DNA of 64,000 nt, taken from positions 62,001-126,000 of the forward strand of contig JAPPFM010000041.1 of the NCBI GenBank assembly GCA_028821605.1, read 5' to 3'. The stretch is from Candidatus Poribacteria bacterium (lineage in GTDB: Bacteria; Poribacteria; WGA-4E; WGA-3G). A program made the translations under genes and the position numbers. A model generated the notes under the pieces. The model saw only the letters and a list, made by a program, of their open reading frames with translations, ran no database searches and was not told the origin of the DNA. Positions 25,157 through 33,413 of the stretch are shown here, piece by piece; position 1 is the stretch's first letter; every line of letters begins with the position of its first letter.

Positions 25157-26971
25157 ATGAACGAATCAGCGGAGGATATCCGCTCTATTCTTGCTACCGA
25201 TTGTGGTAGCACAACGACGAAAGCAATTCTAATTGAGAAACGGGGAGACGAATATCAACTGATTGTCCGTGGCGAAGCACCTACCACCGTTGAGGCTCCC
25301 GTTGAGGACGTAACGGCTGGTGTTATCAACGCGATCACCGAAGTTGAGGAGTTGGCTGGGCGCAAACTCCTTGATAATGGGGTTATCATCAAACCACAAA
25401 ACGGGGACGCGGGTGTTGACATCTATATATCAACCAGTAGTGCCGGTGGTGGACTCCAGATGATGGTGGCGGGTGTTGTGCGCAACCTGACAGCAGAAAG
25501 CGCGGAGCGTGCAGCATTAGGAGCGGGCGCGATTGTTATGGATGTTATCGCCTCTAACGATAAACGCCTACCACACGAAAAGATTGAGCGTATCCGGCAC
25601 CTCCGTCCTGACATGTTACTCCTTTCCGGTGGTATTGACGGCGGCACGACCTCCCATGTCGTTGAATTGGCTGAGATTATCGCCGCTGCACGTCCCAGAC
25701 CGCGGTTGGGCATCGCCTACGAACTTCCCCTCATTTATGCCGGGAATATAGACGCACGCGAATCCATCAAAGAACGCCTGCAAGACGTGATGGCATTGGA
25801 AATGGTGGACAACCTCCGTCCCGTTTTAGAGCGTGAAGATTTAATGCCGACGCGCCATAAAATTCAGGAACAATTCCTTGAGCACGTTATGGCACACGCC
25901 CCCGGCTACAGAAAACTCATCGACTGGACAGATGCCCCTATCATGCCGACCCCCGGTGCAGTCGGTGAGATAATTCAGACCGTCTCCGCGCAACAGGATA
26001 TTGAAGTCGTCGGGGTTGACATCGGGGGTGCGACGACCGACGTATTCTCCGTTTTTAAGAACCGAGAGGCAGAACCGATCTTCAACCGTACTGTCAGTGC
26101 GAACCTCGGTATGAGTTATAGCGTTTCCAATGTCCTTGCTGAAACTGGCTTAGAGAACGTTCTCCGGTGGGTGCCCTTTGACATTGAAGAGGGCGACCTC
26201 CGCAATCGAATCAAAAATAAAATGATTCGTCCGACAACAATTCCACAAACCCTACAGGAGTTGATCCTTGAGCAGGCGATTGCGCGTGAGGCACTCCGAC
26301 TCGCCTTTGAGCAGCACAAACAACTTGCTGTTGAGTTACGAGGTGTCCAGCAGCAGCGAACTATCTCTGAAGCCTTTGATCAGGCGGAAAGCGGACAAAC
26401 CCTCGTTAATATGCTCTCCTTGGATATGCTTGTCGGTAGCGGTGGTGTTTTATCGCACGCGCCGCGTCGTCAGCAAGCGATGCTCATGATGATAGACGCT
26501 TTTCAACCCGAAGGCATAACCCATCTTGCTGTTGATAGCATCTTTATGATGCCACAACTCGGTGTGCTCGCACAAGTGAACCCTGAAGCCGCGACGCAGG
26601 TCTTTGAACGGGATTGCCTCATCCATTTAGGTACTGCTATTGCCCCTATCGGAGTTGGAAAGACGGGTGAGGCGTGCCTCTCCGTTGAAATTAGCACCGA
26701 TGGCAAGCCACCCATCGCGGAAGATGTGCCTTACGGTGAACTCCGGTTATATCCGCTATCACTCGGTGAAAAGGCATCCTTAAAACTCCATCCCTCGCGA
26801 CGATTTGATATGGGGGCAGGGAGCGGAAACATGGTTGAAGCGGAGGCGATGGGTGGGGTCGTTGGATTGGTTATTGATACCCGTGGCAGACCCCTTGAGA
26901 TACCCACAGATACTGCACAACGCGTCGCGCAGCTAACCGAATGGCAAACCGCTTTAGATGCGTATCCATAG
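25157..26971 (+). CDS. GlmL/MutL-family actin-like ATPase
   Basis: A protein of 604 residues if started at MNESAEDIRSIL, chosen because GGAG at 25144 is well placed; an in-frame ATG three codons earlier is possible. It opens with LATDCGSTTTKAILIEK, the phosphate-1 loop of the actin/Hsp70 ATPase fold, and has a second signature, VVGVDIGGATTDVFSVF, mid-protein. This two-motif plan matches the GlmL/MutL family, known from glutamate (methylaspartate) mutase operons and thought to be a chaperone or reactivase for the B12 enzyme. No mutase subunit gene is nearby, so here it is an orphan and its partner is unknown. Confidence 0.78.
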   Translation: MNESAEDIRSILATDCGSTTTKAILIEKRGDEYQLIVRGEAPTTVEAPVEDVTAGVINAITEVEELAGRKLLDNGVIIKPQNGDAGVDIYISTSSAGGGLQMMVAGVVRNLTAESAERAALGAGAIVMDVIASNDKRLPHEKIERIRHLRPDMLLLSGGIDGGTTSHVVELAEIIAAARPRPRLGIAYELPLIYAGNIDARESIKERLQDVMALEMVDNLRPVLEREDLMPTRHKIQEQFLEHVMAHAPGYRKLIDWTDAPIMPTPGAVGEIIQTVSAQQDIEVVGVDIGGATTDVFSVFKNREAEPIFNRTVSANLGMSYSVSNVLAETGLENVLRWVPFDIEEGDLRNRIKNKMIRPTTIPQTLQELILEQAIAREALRLAFEQHKQLAVELRGVQQQRTISEAFDQAESGQTLVNMLSLDMLVGSGGVLSHAPRRQQAMLMMIDAFQPEGITHLAVDSIFMMPQLGVLAQVNPEAATQVFERDCLIHLGTAIAPIGVGKTGEACLSVEISTDGKPPIAEDVPYGELRLYPLSLGEKASLKLHPSRRFDMGAGSGNMVEAEAMGGVVGLVIDTRGRPLEIPTDTAQRVAQLTEWQTALDAYP

Positions 26972-27012
26972 AAATCCTAAATGAAACGACAATATTTTTC
27001 TTCGTTACGCGC

Positions 27013-27041
27013 TTGACAAATTTTCGTTAAAAATTTACAAT
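27013..27041 (+). promoter_or_regulatory. Promoter upstream of the first secreted paralogue
   Basis: TTGACA at 27013-27018 and TACAAT at 27036-27041 are separated by 17 bp, close to a sigma-70 consensus. They precede the ATG at 27175 by about 130 bp, leaving a long 5' leader. Confidence 0.6.
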
Positions 27042-27174
27042 GTTTGCATAACGTGTAAATTGTCCGATGAACCCGAATTGCATTTAGATTCACGCAACCT
27101 TTTGGTGAAATATGCAGGTTTCCAAAACCTACTATTCCACTGTAAATTGCTATCCAATAAGGAGGAAAATTTCA

Positions 27175-28002
27175 ATGCGGAAATTTTATCAGTTCACGCT
27201 TGCGACAGCAATTATTTTTGCACTGGTTGTGAGCATTTCACACCTTGCACTTGCACAAGGGAAGGTCAATATCAAAGATGGTCCCTTAAAAGAAGCGGAT
27301 TGGTTAAAAGATCCAGCTCCAGAACTGAACGAGGACCATTCAGATAACAAGAACTGGGTCACGAAGTATTACGGACCCGATGGGAACTACGAAAACAACG
27401 GTGGATTCGGTAACTCTGCCCCGAAAGACCTTATCAAGGAAGGGACCGGTGGTAAACTGACTCAACCAAAACTGTCTACCATTGAAGGTTTGAAACTAAC
27501 ACAAACCGTTGATGTCGAGTGGGATAAGGGTCACGGAGGACCGAGAGGATGGGAGGTCTTTGAAATTGATCCCGCGAACTCTCACCACATGAATAGGGGT
27601 GGCCCTGGAGACAGCATTGATACCTACGGTATCCTCGTTATTAAGGCTCCGCAGAATATGAAGGCTGTGATGTCGCCTGCGCACGACGACCACGCCCAAA
27701 TCTGGATTAACGGCGAAAAGTGGTACAATAATTCGCGGTGGACAGGTGCCGTCCAGCAAGTCGACTTCAATATTGAAATTGACTTGCAGAAAGGTGGGAA
27801 TGTCCTCCTTTACCGGTGTGGCGAATCCGGTGGTGATGCGTATATGAACATTCATTTCGATGATAAAACGCATGATGTTGTTGACATCTATCCGGATAAA
27901 GCCGTAGATCAGAAAAGCTTCTTTAGAGAAGCCGCTGGTGCGCTCGCTGTTGATCCCGTTGATAAATTGGCAACAACGTGGGCAGAGATCAAACAGAAGT
28001 AG
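27175..28002 (+). CDS. Secreted beta-sandwich-like protein, paralogue 1 of 3
   Basis: The start at 27175 is fixed by AAGGAGG at 27159-27165 and gives 275 residues. A signal peptide covers about residues 1-29 (FATAIIFALVV-type core, cleavage after ALAQ). The mature part has WVTKYYGPDGNYENNGGFG, a FEIDPANSHHMNRGGPGD stretch and SPAHDDHAQIWINGEKWYNNSRW followed by GGNVLLYRCGESGGDAYMNIHF. The last block resembles the ligand-binding beta-sandwich ('PA14-like' or glycosidase sugar-binding) pattern D-x-A-x-x-W-x-N-G ... G-x-N-x-L-L. It is probably a periplasmic or extracellular carbohydrate-binding protein. It is the first of three tandem copies. Confidence 0.75.
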   Translation: MRKFYQFTLATAIIFALVVSISHLALAQGKVNIKDGPLKEADWLKDPAPELNEDHSDNKNWVTKYYGPDGNYENNGGFGNSAPKDLIKEGTGGKLTQPKLSTIEGLKLTQTVDVEWDKGHGGPRGWEVFEIDPANSHHMNRGGPGDSIDTYGILVIKAPQNMKAVMSPAHDDHAQIWINGEKWYNNSRWTGAVQQVDFNIEIDLQKGGNVLLYRCGESGGDAYMNIHFDDKTHDVVDIYPDKAVDQKSFFREAAGALAVDPVDKLATTWAEIKQK

Positions 28003-28050
28003 AAATTTTTGCTATTTTTGTAGGCGTGTTTGCTAAACACGCTTCGCTCG

Positions 28051-28088
28051 TGGCGGATTGTTGTACAACCGTGTACAGCAATTCGCCA
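28051..28088. repeat. Palindrome after paralogue 1
   Basis: TGGCGGATTG (28051-28060) pairs with CAATTCGCCA (28079-28088) with one mismatch. A closely similar but longer palindrome follows paralogue 3 at 30277-30320. With no T-run directly after it, it is a weaker terminator candidate than that copy. Confidence 0.6.
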
Positions 28089-28144
28089 TATCTTTATAAA
28101 CGAATCTGGGTTATGCTTTAATTTAACCCAGTGCTTTTAAATAC

Positions 28145-28258
28145 AGGACTTACGCAGCACCCTTTGCTGGCGAGGTGTTTTTGCTTGGGTATTTCCCCTA
28201 AAAACCTCGCCAGCGGCGTGTGGAATGTCCGTAGTTATCAGAAAATTGCGTAAGTCCT
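28145..28258. repeat. MITE-like element with nested inverted repeats
   Basis: Outer 12-bp perfect inverted repeats AGGACTTACGCA (28145-28156) and TGCGTAAGTCCT (28247-28258) enclose an inner perfect 10-bp stem, GCTGGCGAGG (28166-28175) and CCTCGCCAGC (28205-28214). The loop contains TTTTGCTTGGG. Part of the inner core recurs near 32711. About 114 bp, non-coding. Confidence 0.8.
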
Positions 28259-28287
28259 AAAATATTTATCTGTAAGAAGGAAACGAA

Positions 28288-29124
28288 ATGAAAATATTTT
28301 GTCAATTTATGCTCACGACGGCGATTATCTTTGCGCTCATTGTGAGCATCTCGCACCTTGCATTCGCACAGGCAAACGATATTGATGGTGGACCTTTGGC
28401 GGAAGGCGAACTCCTAAAAGATCCGGATCCCAACGGTGACAATCTTAGAGAAAATCACAGTAATGTTGACACGTGGATTACCAAGTGGTATGGTCCCGAA
28501 GGGAACTATGAAAACAACGGCACCTTTCAGGTTTCTTCTAAGAGAGATCTTATTGATGAGGGCACCAACGGTAAACTCACAGAAACCAAGCTCTCAACAG
28601 TCGCCGGTTTACAGCTGACACAAACCGTTGATATGGGATGGGATAAGGCTCACGGCGGCACGCGAAAATGGACAGTTTTTGAACTGGATCCGGCAGACGG
28701 AAACAATATGAACCGAGGCGGTCCTATTGATAATATTGATACCTACGGAATGATCGTTATTAATGCACCCGTCGCGAGGAAAGCCATCATGTCTCCAGCA
28801 CATGATGATCACGCCCAAATTTGGATTAACGGCGAAAAATGGTACAACAACTCCAGGTGGACAGGTGCCGCACGAACGATCCTTCACAACGTCGAAGTTG
28901 ATTTAAAAAAAGGTGCTAACGTGCTGCTCTACCGGGTTGGTGAATCCGGCGGTTCCGCGTATATAAACCTCCACTTTGATGATGACACCCACAAAGCCTG
29001 CAAAATTTACCCAGACAAGTCGAAAGACCAGAAAAGCTTCTTCAATGAAATTCGTGGGTTCCTGTCAGTTGATCCGACTGGAAAATTAACAACGCTCTGG
29101 GCAGATATTAAACGGAACCGTTAG
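28288..29124 (+). CDS. Secreted beta-sandwich-like protein, paralogue 2 of 3
   Basis: A 278-residue paralogue of the genes on both sides. The signal peptide is MKIFCQFMLTTAIIFALIV through about residue 27 (AFAQ). It shares DPDPNGDNLRE with paralogue 3, and WITKWYGPEGNYENNG and DDHAQIWINGEKWYNNSRWT with both. Paralogue 1 is the more divergent of the three in the N-terminal mature region. An AAGGAAACG site precedes the ATG. The MITE-like element separates it from paralogue 1. A strong terminator follows it, so paralogue 3 is transcribed independently. Function is unknown beyond probable extracellular ligand binding. Confidence 0.75.
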   Translation: MKIFCQFMLTTAIIFALIVSISHLAFAQANDIDGGPLAEGELLKDPDPNGDNLRENHSNVDTWITKWYGPEGNYENNGTFQVSSKRDLIDEGTNGKLTETKLSTVAGLQLTQTVDMGWDKAHGGTRKWTVFELDPADGNNMNRGGPIDNIDTYGMIVINAPVARKAIMSPAHDDHAQIWINGEKWYNNSRWTGAARTILHNVEVDLKKGANVLLYRVGESGGSAYINLHFDDDTHKACKIYPDKSKDQKSFFNEIRGFLSVDPTGKLTTLWADIKRNR

Positions 29125-29133
29125 TGAAACGAA

Positions 29134-29170
29134 AGCCCTTGTCCAGTCTTTTCAGACAAGGGCTTTTTTT
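29134..29170 (+). terminator. Rho-independent terminator
   Basis: The arms AGCCCTTGTC (29134-29143) and GACAAGGGCT (29155-29164) are a perfect 10-bp stem followed by a run of T ending at 29170. It ends transcription of paralogue 2. Confidence 0.9.
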
Positions 29171-29246
29171 ACGTTCCGAGGGACACTGGACAGAATCGTA
29201 GGTTAACTTGAATGTAGAGAAACTCAACTATTGTTCTATAACTCTC

Positions 29247-29275
29247 TTGACAAATCTCTGTTAAGATGTTATAAT
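29247..29275 (+). promoter_or_regulatory. Promoter upstream of the third secreted paralogue
   Basis: TTGACA at 29247-29252 and TATAAT at 29270-29275, 17 bp apart, match the sigma-70 consensus exactly. Transcription would start near 29282, about 115 bp before the ATG at 29397. Confidence 0.75.
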
Positions 29276-29396
29276 AACTTGTAATGTTGAACGCTGTTTC
29301 AACGTTATATAATTTGTTGATAAAGAAACTCAGGTCGCCTATAGCGCGTCCTGATGACTTTAGTTTTTAATCTCAAAAAAGGATATTGGATATAGA

Positions 29397-30230
29397 ATGA
29401 AAAGATTTTATACGTTAACACTCGCAATTGCGATTATGTTCACACTCATTGTCAGTGGCTCACATCACGTATTTGCGGCTGACCTCATCCAAGGAGGTCC
29501 CTTGGCTGAAGATCAACTCTTAGCAGATCCAGATCCCAACGGTGACGATCTTAGAGAAGATCACAGTGACGTAGAAACGTGGATTACGAAGTGGTACGGA
29601 CCCGACGGCAACTACGAAAATAACGGGACCTTCCAAGTTTCCGGTCCGATGGACTTCATCGACGAAGGAAGCGGCGGTAAACTGACCCAGTCCTCACTTT
29701 CAACGATGGAAGGGCTGCTTATGACACAGGACATCGATATGGAATGGGGCGATGACCACGGCGGTGACCGTGCGTGGACTGTCTTTGAAATTGATCCCGC
29801 TGATGGCAACAATATGAACAGAGGCGGACCCATTGATAATATCGATACCTATGCTCTTATCGTTGTCGATTCTCCGAGTGATATGAAAGCTGTAATGTCG
29901 CCTGCACACGACGACCACGCACAGATCTGGATTAACGGCGAAAAGTGGTACAACAATACAAGATGGACAGGTGCCGCACGAACGATCCTTCACAACGTCG
30001 AAGTCGATTTACAAAAAGGTGCCAACGTGCTGCTCTATCGATGCGGCGAATCTGGCGGTTCCGCGTATTTCAACCTCCACTTTGACGATGCAACCAATGA
30101 TGCCGTTACAATCTATCCCAAAGATTCAACCGATAAAGATGGTTTCTTTGATGAAATCTTGCCGTTGACTGCTGTCGAGCCCACTGGGAAATTGACAACA
30201 ATTTGGGCAGATATTAAGAAACAGAAATAA
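29397..30230 (+). CDS. Secreted beta-sandwich-like protein, paralogue 3 of 3
   Basis: A 277-residue paralogue with signal peptide MKRFYTLTLAIAIMFTLIV (cleavage near HVFAA). The mature protein keeps the family blocks WITKWYGPDGNYENNG, FEIDPADGNNMNRGGPIDN and DDHAQIWINGEKWYNNTRW, and a GANVLLYRCGESGGSAYFNLHF strand pair. It shares the segment AARTILHNVEVDL with paralogue 2, while paralogue 1 differs there. It has its own consensus promoter and is followed by a palindromic terminator. It is the most acidic of the three near the N-terminus. Confidence 0.75.
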   Translation: MKRFYTLTLAIAIMFTLIVSGSHHVFAADLIQGGPLAEDQLLADPDPNGDDLREDHSDVETWITKWYGPDGNYENNGTFQVSGPMDFIDEGSGGKLTQSSLSTMEGLLMTQDIDMEWGDDHGGDRAWTVFEIDPADGNNMNRGGPIDNIDTYALIVVDSPSDMKAVMSPAHDDHAQIWINGEKWYNNTRWTGAARTILHNVEVDLQKGANVLLYRCGESGGSAYFNLHFDDATNDAVTIYPKDSTDKDGFFDEILPLTAVEPTGKLTTIWADIKKQK

Positions 30231-30276
30231 TAACGTTCGATTATTTTTGTCGGTGTGTTTTTTCAGCACGCCTCTG

Positions 30277-30325
30277 ATATGGCGAATTGTCGTACAATTG
30301 TGTATAGCAATTCGCCATATTTTTT
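30277..30325 (+). terminator. Palindromic terminator after paralogue 3
   Basis: ATATGGCGAATTG (30277-30289) pairs perfectly with CAATTCGCCATAT (30308-30320), and a T-run follows to 30325. The palindrome is shared with the element after paralogue 1, so it is a dispersed repeat that can also act as a terminator. Confidence 0.7.
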
Positions 30326-30352
30326 ACATCCCCGAATTCCTGCCACAATTGC

Positions 30353-30381
30353 TTGCAAATCCCAAAAATATCTGTTACAAT
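30353..30381 (+). promoter_or_regulatory. Promoter of the TPR/BatD-like pair
   Basis: TTGCAA at 30353-30358 and TACAAT at 30376-30381 are 17 bp apart, with TG one base before the -10. The predicted start near 30388 coincides with the ATG, so the mRNA may be leaderless or translation may begin at the next ATG at 30400. Confidence 0.5.
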
Positions 30382-30387
30382 AAAACC

Positions 30388-31017
30388 ATGTGGACCAAAA
30401 TGCTCCGTTGCTTATTCATATCTATTTTCGTCTTTGTGTTCATCGGATGGGTAGGGGGTTGGACGCGGACTATGAAAGCAGGGAACGAGGCGTACGCGCG
30501 CCAGAACTATGGCGAGGCAAAAGTCGCTTTCCAACAGGCAACGCTTGACAAACCGGAAAGTCCGACCACACACTATAACCTCGGCGCAGCCCTCTATAAA
30601 CAGGACAAATTTAGAGAGGCGGTGCGGGCATTTCAGGTGTCGCTGCGAAAGCACACTGAGCAAACCAAAAACGTCCCAAATCTGGCGCACATCTATTACA
30701 ACTTGGGAAACGCCCAATTTAAAGCAGGCGATCTTGCAGGGGCAATTGAATCTTACAAACGCACACTCCGCTTGGATCCTCAGGACACCGACGCTCAATA
30801 CAACCTTGCATTAGCACTTCAACTGATGAAGCAGCAGGAAGATCTTGCACAACAGCAGACGAATAAAGACGCTCCACCGAAAACTGAACCTGATGATATT
30901 GGCAGAGCGGAGACACTTCAACTCTTGGAACGTTTTCGTGAGAATGAGAATAGGTTACGGCAAAAATTACTACAGGAACAGCGCAAAAGCGGATATCGAC
31001 GTGAAAAAGATTGGTAA
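30388..31017 (+). CDS. TPR protein, BatC/BatE-like
   Basis: A 209-residue protein starting MWTKMLRCLFISIF, with an N-terminal membrane helix (about residues 5-25) and then tetratricopeptide repeats: GNEAYARQNYGEAKVAFQQA, TTHYNLGAALYKQDKFREAV, and IYYNLGNAQFKAGDLAGAIE. The C-terminus is a charged coil. The pattern of one anchor plus three to four TPRs just before a BatD gene matches BatC-type proteins of aerotolerance (Bat) operons, which work at the inner membrane. Its 3' end overlaps the BatD-like start. The VWA-domain BatA/BatB, MoxR and DUF58 partners of standard Bat operons are absent here. Confidence 0.72.
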   Translation: MWTKMLRCLFISIFVFVFIGWVGGWTRTMKAGNEAYARQNYGEAKVAFQQATLDKPESPTTHYNLGAALYKQDKFREAVRAFQVSLRKHTEQTKNVPNLAHIYYNLGNAQFKAGDLAGAIESYKRTLRLDPQDTDAQYNLALALQLMKQQEDLAQQQTNKDAPPKTEPDDIGRAETLQLLERFRENENRLRQKLLQEQRKSGYRREKDW

Positions 31018-32698
31018 ACTTCTTCTAATCTTTTTTATCGGCATCGTTTTCATTTTTCTTGCAACAGATGCCCAAAGCCAAGAGATTAATGTCGCTGCCG
31101 CGATAAGTCCTCGCCACATCCAATTCGGGGAGAAAGCGAGGTTGGACCTCACGATTTCAGGGGACACTTTCATCAAACATATTGAGGCACCGCAGTTCAA
31201 TTTCCTACCCGCGTTCCTCGCGGTGCCACTCCATTCTGAAACCACACCGCGGTTGGAATCGAACAAGATCGCGGTTTCTATGGCGTGGGCTTATGAATTG
31301 ATTCCGCAAGCAGTCGGGGATTTTGTGTTATCCGATGTCCGTTTTGCCTATCAAGGGAACTCCTATTTTGCAAATCCGGGTTCAATCCGGGTGAGTGGTG
31401 CTGATACCTACGTGGAGGTTTCAACTAACGCTATTCACCAGATTGAAGCAGAGGTCGATACGTCCCAGCCATATCTCAACGCCCCATTTACGTATACCTT
31501 CCGGCATCTCTATACCACAGTTCTTCCGACTCGCGAATCCCCAACCCCACGACTCCCCACATTCCCCGATTTCTTCGTTGAGAAACTTCAAAAGGTTCCG
31601 ACATACACACAGCAAATTCGCGGGCGGACATTTTGGATCGAGGCGTACACACATAAATTATATCCCAAAAAAACTGGGCAGATCGTTCTTGCACCTGCTG
31701 AACTGCTACTACCACTCCCGCGTGGACATAAAACCTTGAAAACTAAACCTTTGACGCTGACAGTGCAACCGATTCCCGAAACGGGCAGACCCCCTTACTT
31801 CAACGGTGCTATCGGTGAATATCAAATTTCTGCTGAAATTGAACGCAGTTGGGTTGAAGTTGGACAGGCACTAACACTTACTGTCCGTATTTCTGGACAT
31901 GGCAACATCCAGACAGCCGTCCCCCCCAAGCTGCCACCAATCGCCGGGGTCATGATAAGCGGACCCAATCTTATGGAAAATACTACGGCGACAAGTCGGA
32001 TTTACGCGTACGTTCTGACGCCTGCTCGAACAGGTACCCTGCGTATCCCCGCGATTAAGTATGCCTACTTCGATCCGAGCCGCGCGGTGTATGCGACGAC
32101 GGAAACAACACCTATTCCGCTCTCTGTGCGTCCGAACCCGAACGATCCTATTGGCGATACCGACGATTCACCGTGGACACTCTGGGTAATTTTATTTGCA
32201 GTTGTGCTTGTCGTATTGGCGGTAGGTGGTTATCTTTGGTATCGCTCCAAATTTGTGAAGCCTGCAAAGACACAGGTAAGCACCGCCGCGGGAACAAGCA
32301 CGCTTGACAGTCGTGGATCCAAAAAGCAAAAAGTGCAGCCTGCCGAAGGAGATCCGGTAACACCGGTTTCACACGCGCGTGAGGCACTTGCAGCCCTCGC
32401 ACGTGGCGACGCAACGGGCAACGCAACGACATTCGCAAATGCCCTCGCGCAGACGCTTTACCAGTATCTTGAGGATACGTTAGCACTATCGGAACGGAAT
32501 ATGGACACGGCACGAGAGGTATGCACACAAGCACAAATCGCCGAATCTGTTGTTGAGGACCTCATTGACATCCTCACGAAGTGTGATTATCATCGTTTCG
32601 CACCTGTACCGCTCAGTTCAGACGAACGGAACAGCCTCATCACCCGCACGGAAGGTGTTATCAACGATATTGAAAACCACTGTAGCATAGCCTGTTAG
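31001..32698 (+). CDS. BatD-like membrane protein
   Basis: The start is taken as GTG at 31001 inside the end of the TPR gene, giving a signal sequence (KKIGKLLLIFFIGIVFIFLA, cleaved near AQSQ) and 565 residues; an in-frame ATG at 30845 would bury it. A long periplasmic part of immunoglobulin-like beta-domains (ISPRHIQFGEKARLDLTISGD; WVEVGQALTLTVRISGHGNI) is followed by one membrane helix (LWVILFAVVLVVLAVGGYLWY, about 385-405 from this start) and a cytoplasmic helical tail. This is the BatD ('oxygen tolerance') layout. It is translationally coupled to the TPR gene. The function of Bat proteins is not settled. Confidence 0.75.
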   Translation: MKKIGKLLLIFFIGIVFIFLATDAQSQEINVAAAISPRHIQFGEKARLDLTISGDTFIKHIEAPQFNFLPAFLAVPLHSETTPRLESNKIAVSMAWAYELIPQAVGDFVLSDVRFAYQGNSYFANPGSIRVSGADTYVEVSTNAIHQIEAEVDTSQPYLNAPFTYTFRHLYTTVLPTRESPTPRLPTFPDFFVEKLQKVPTYTQQIRGRTFWIEAYTHKLYPKKTGQIVLAPAELLLPLPRGHKTLKTKPLTLTVQPIPETGRPPYFNGAIGEYQISAEIERSWVEVGQALTLTVRISGHGNIQTAVPPKLPPIAGVMISGPNLMENTTATSRIYAYVLTPARTGTLRIPAIKYAYFDPSRAVYATTETTPIPLSVRPNPNDPIGDTDDSPWTLWVILFAVVLVVLAVGGYLWYRSKFVKPAKTQVSTAAGTSTLDSRGSKKQKVQPAEGDPVTPVSHAREALAALARGDATGNATTFANALAQTLYQYLEDTLALSERNMDTAREVCTQAQIAESVVEDLIDILTKCDYHRFAPVPLSSDERNSLITRTEGVINDIENHCSIAC

Positions 32699-32710
32699 GC
32701 TGTGCCCGCA

Positions 32711-32760
32711 TCACCGCTGGCGAGGGAGTTTTTGCTTGGGTGTTTCCCCTAGTATCCTCG
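32711..32760. repeat. Partial copy of the MITE inner core, flanked by short direct repeats
   Basis: CGCTGGCGAGG followed by TTTTTGCTTGGGTGTTTCCC closely matches the core of the element at 28145-28258. It is flanked by CATAGCCTGTTAGGCTGTG at about 32686 and 32768, an imperfect palindrome repeated directly on both sides. Confidence 0.7.
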
Positions 32761-32793
32761 CTTGTAACATAGCCTGTTAGGCTGTGTAGAGGA

Positions 32794-32884
32794 GTTATCA
32801 GTTCTCAGTTAAAGAGGTGTGCTGTGGCAGGGATACAAATTCTAACTGCCACAAGGTGTTAACTGAAAACTGACGACTGACAAC
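32794..32884. repeat. MITE-like inverted-repeat element
   Basis: The left end (GTTATCAGTTCTCAGTTAA, 32794-32812) and right end (TTAACTGAAAACTGACGAC, from 32859) are imperfect inverted repeats. An inner TGTGGCAG/CTGCCACA pair is also complementary. A related right end appears near 54515. Non-coding. Confidence 0.65.
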
Positions 32885-32906
32885 TATATAAAAAGGAATA
32901 ATCAAA

Positions 32907-33413
32907 ATGGAAATATTCTCACTTTTCACACTTTGGCTACACGTTATCGCCGCCGTTGTATGGGTCGGTGGCAACCTCATCTTGGCAATGGTGATTGTCC
33001 CTCACTTTAAACAGAGTCTGCCGCCTGTCCAACGCATCCAACTCTTGACACAGATCGGGAAACGCTTTGAACCTGTTGTGTGGGGCTGTATCGGTGTACT
33101 GTTTTTCACTGGCATCGTCAACATCTTTTTCGCTGTAGACCTCACCACGCCAACCCCGATCTCCAATGCGTTTATGCGAACCCTCCTCATCAAAATCGTA
33201 CTTTTCTTCGTGTTGGTTATCCTCACGGTATTACACAGTATGATTTTCGCACCCCGATTGGCAGCAGCAATTGAGACATTGGACCCCGCACTTGAAGAAC
33301 TCCCACCGGAGGTGAAGCCACTTCGTACCCAGATGTCGGTTATATCCAGTCTAATGGGTGTTGTTTCCCTGTTAATCCTACTCGCTGCCGTTGCCCTCCG
33401 TATGGGAATTTAA
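32907..33413 (+). CDS. CopD-like four-helix membrane protein
   Basis: A 168-residue integral membrane protein. The first helix carries LWLHVIAAVVWVGGNLILA, the histidine-containing motif of the CopD/DUF4149-type family, and three further hydrophobic helices follow (WGCIGVLFFTGIVNIFF; IKIVLFFVLVILTVLHSMIF; VISSLMGVVSLLILLAAVAL). A second conserved-type histidine is in LTVLHSM. Members are linked to copper uptake or haem-related electron transfer. AAAAGGA precedes the ATG. It is isolated from other metal genes, so the function is a family-level guess. Confidence 0.7.
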   Translation: MEIFSLFTLWLHVIAAVVWVGGNLILAMVIVPHFKQSLPPVQRIQLLTQIGKRFEPVVWGCIGVLFFTGIVNIFFAVDLTTPTPISNAFMRTLLIKIVLFFVLVILTVLHSMIFAPRLAAAIETLDPALEELPPEVKPLRTQMSVISSLMGVVSLLILLAAVALRMGI

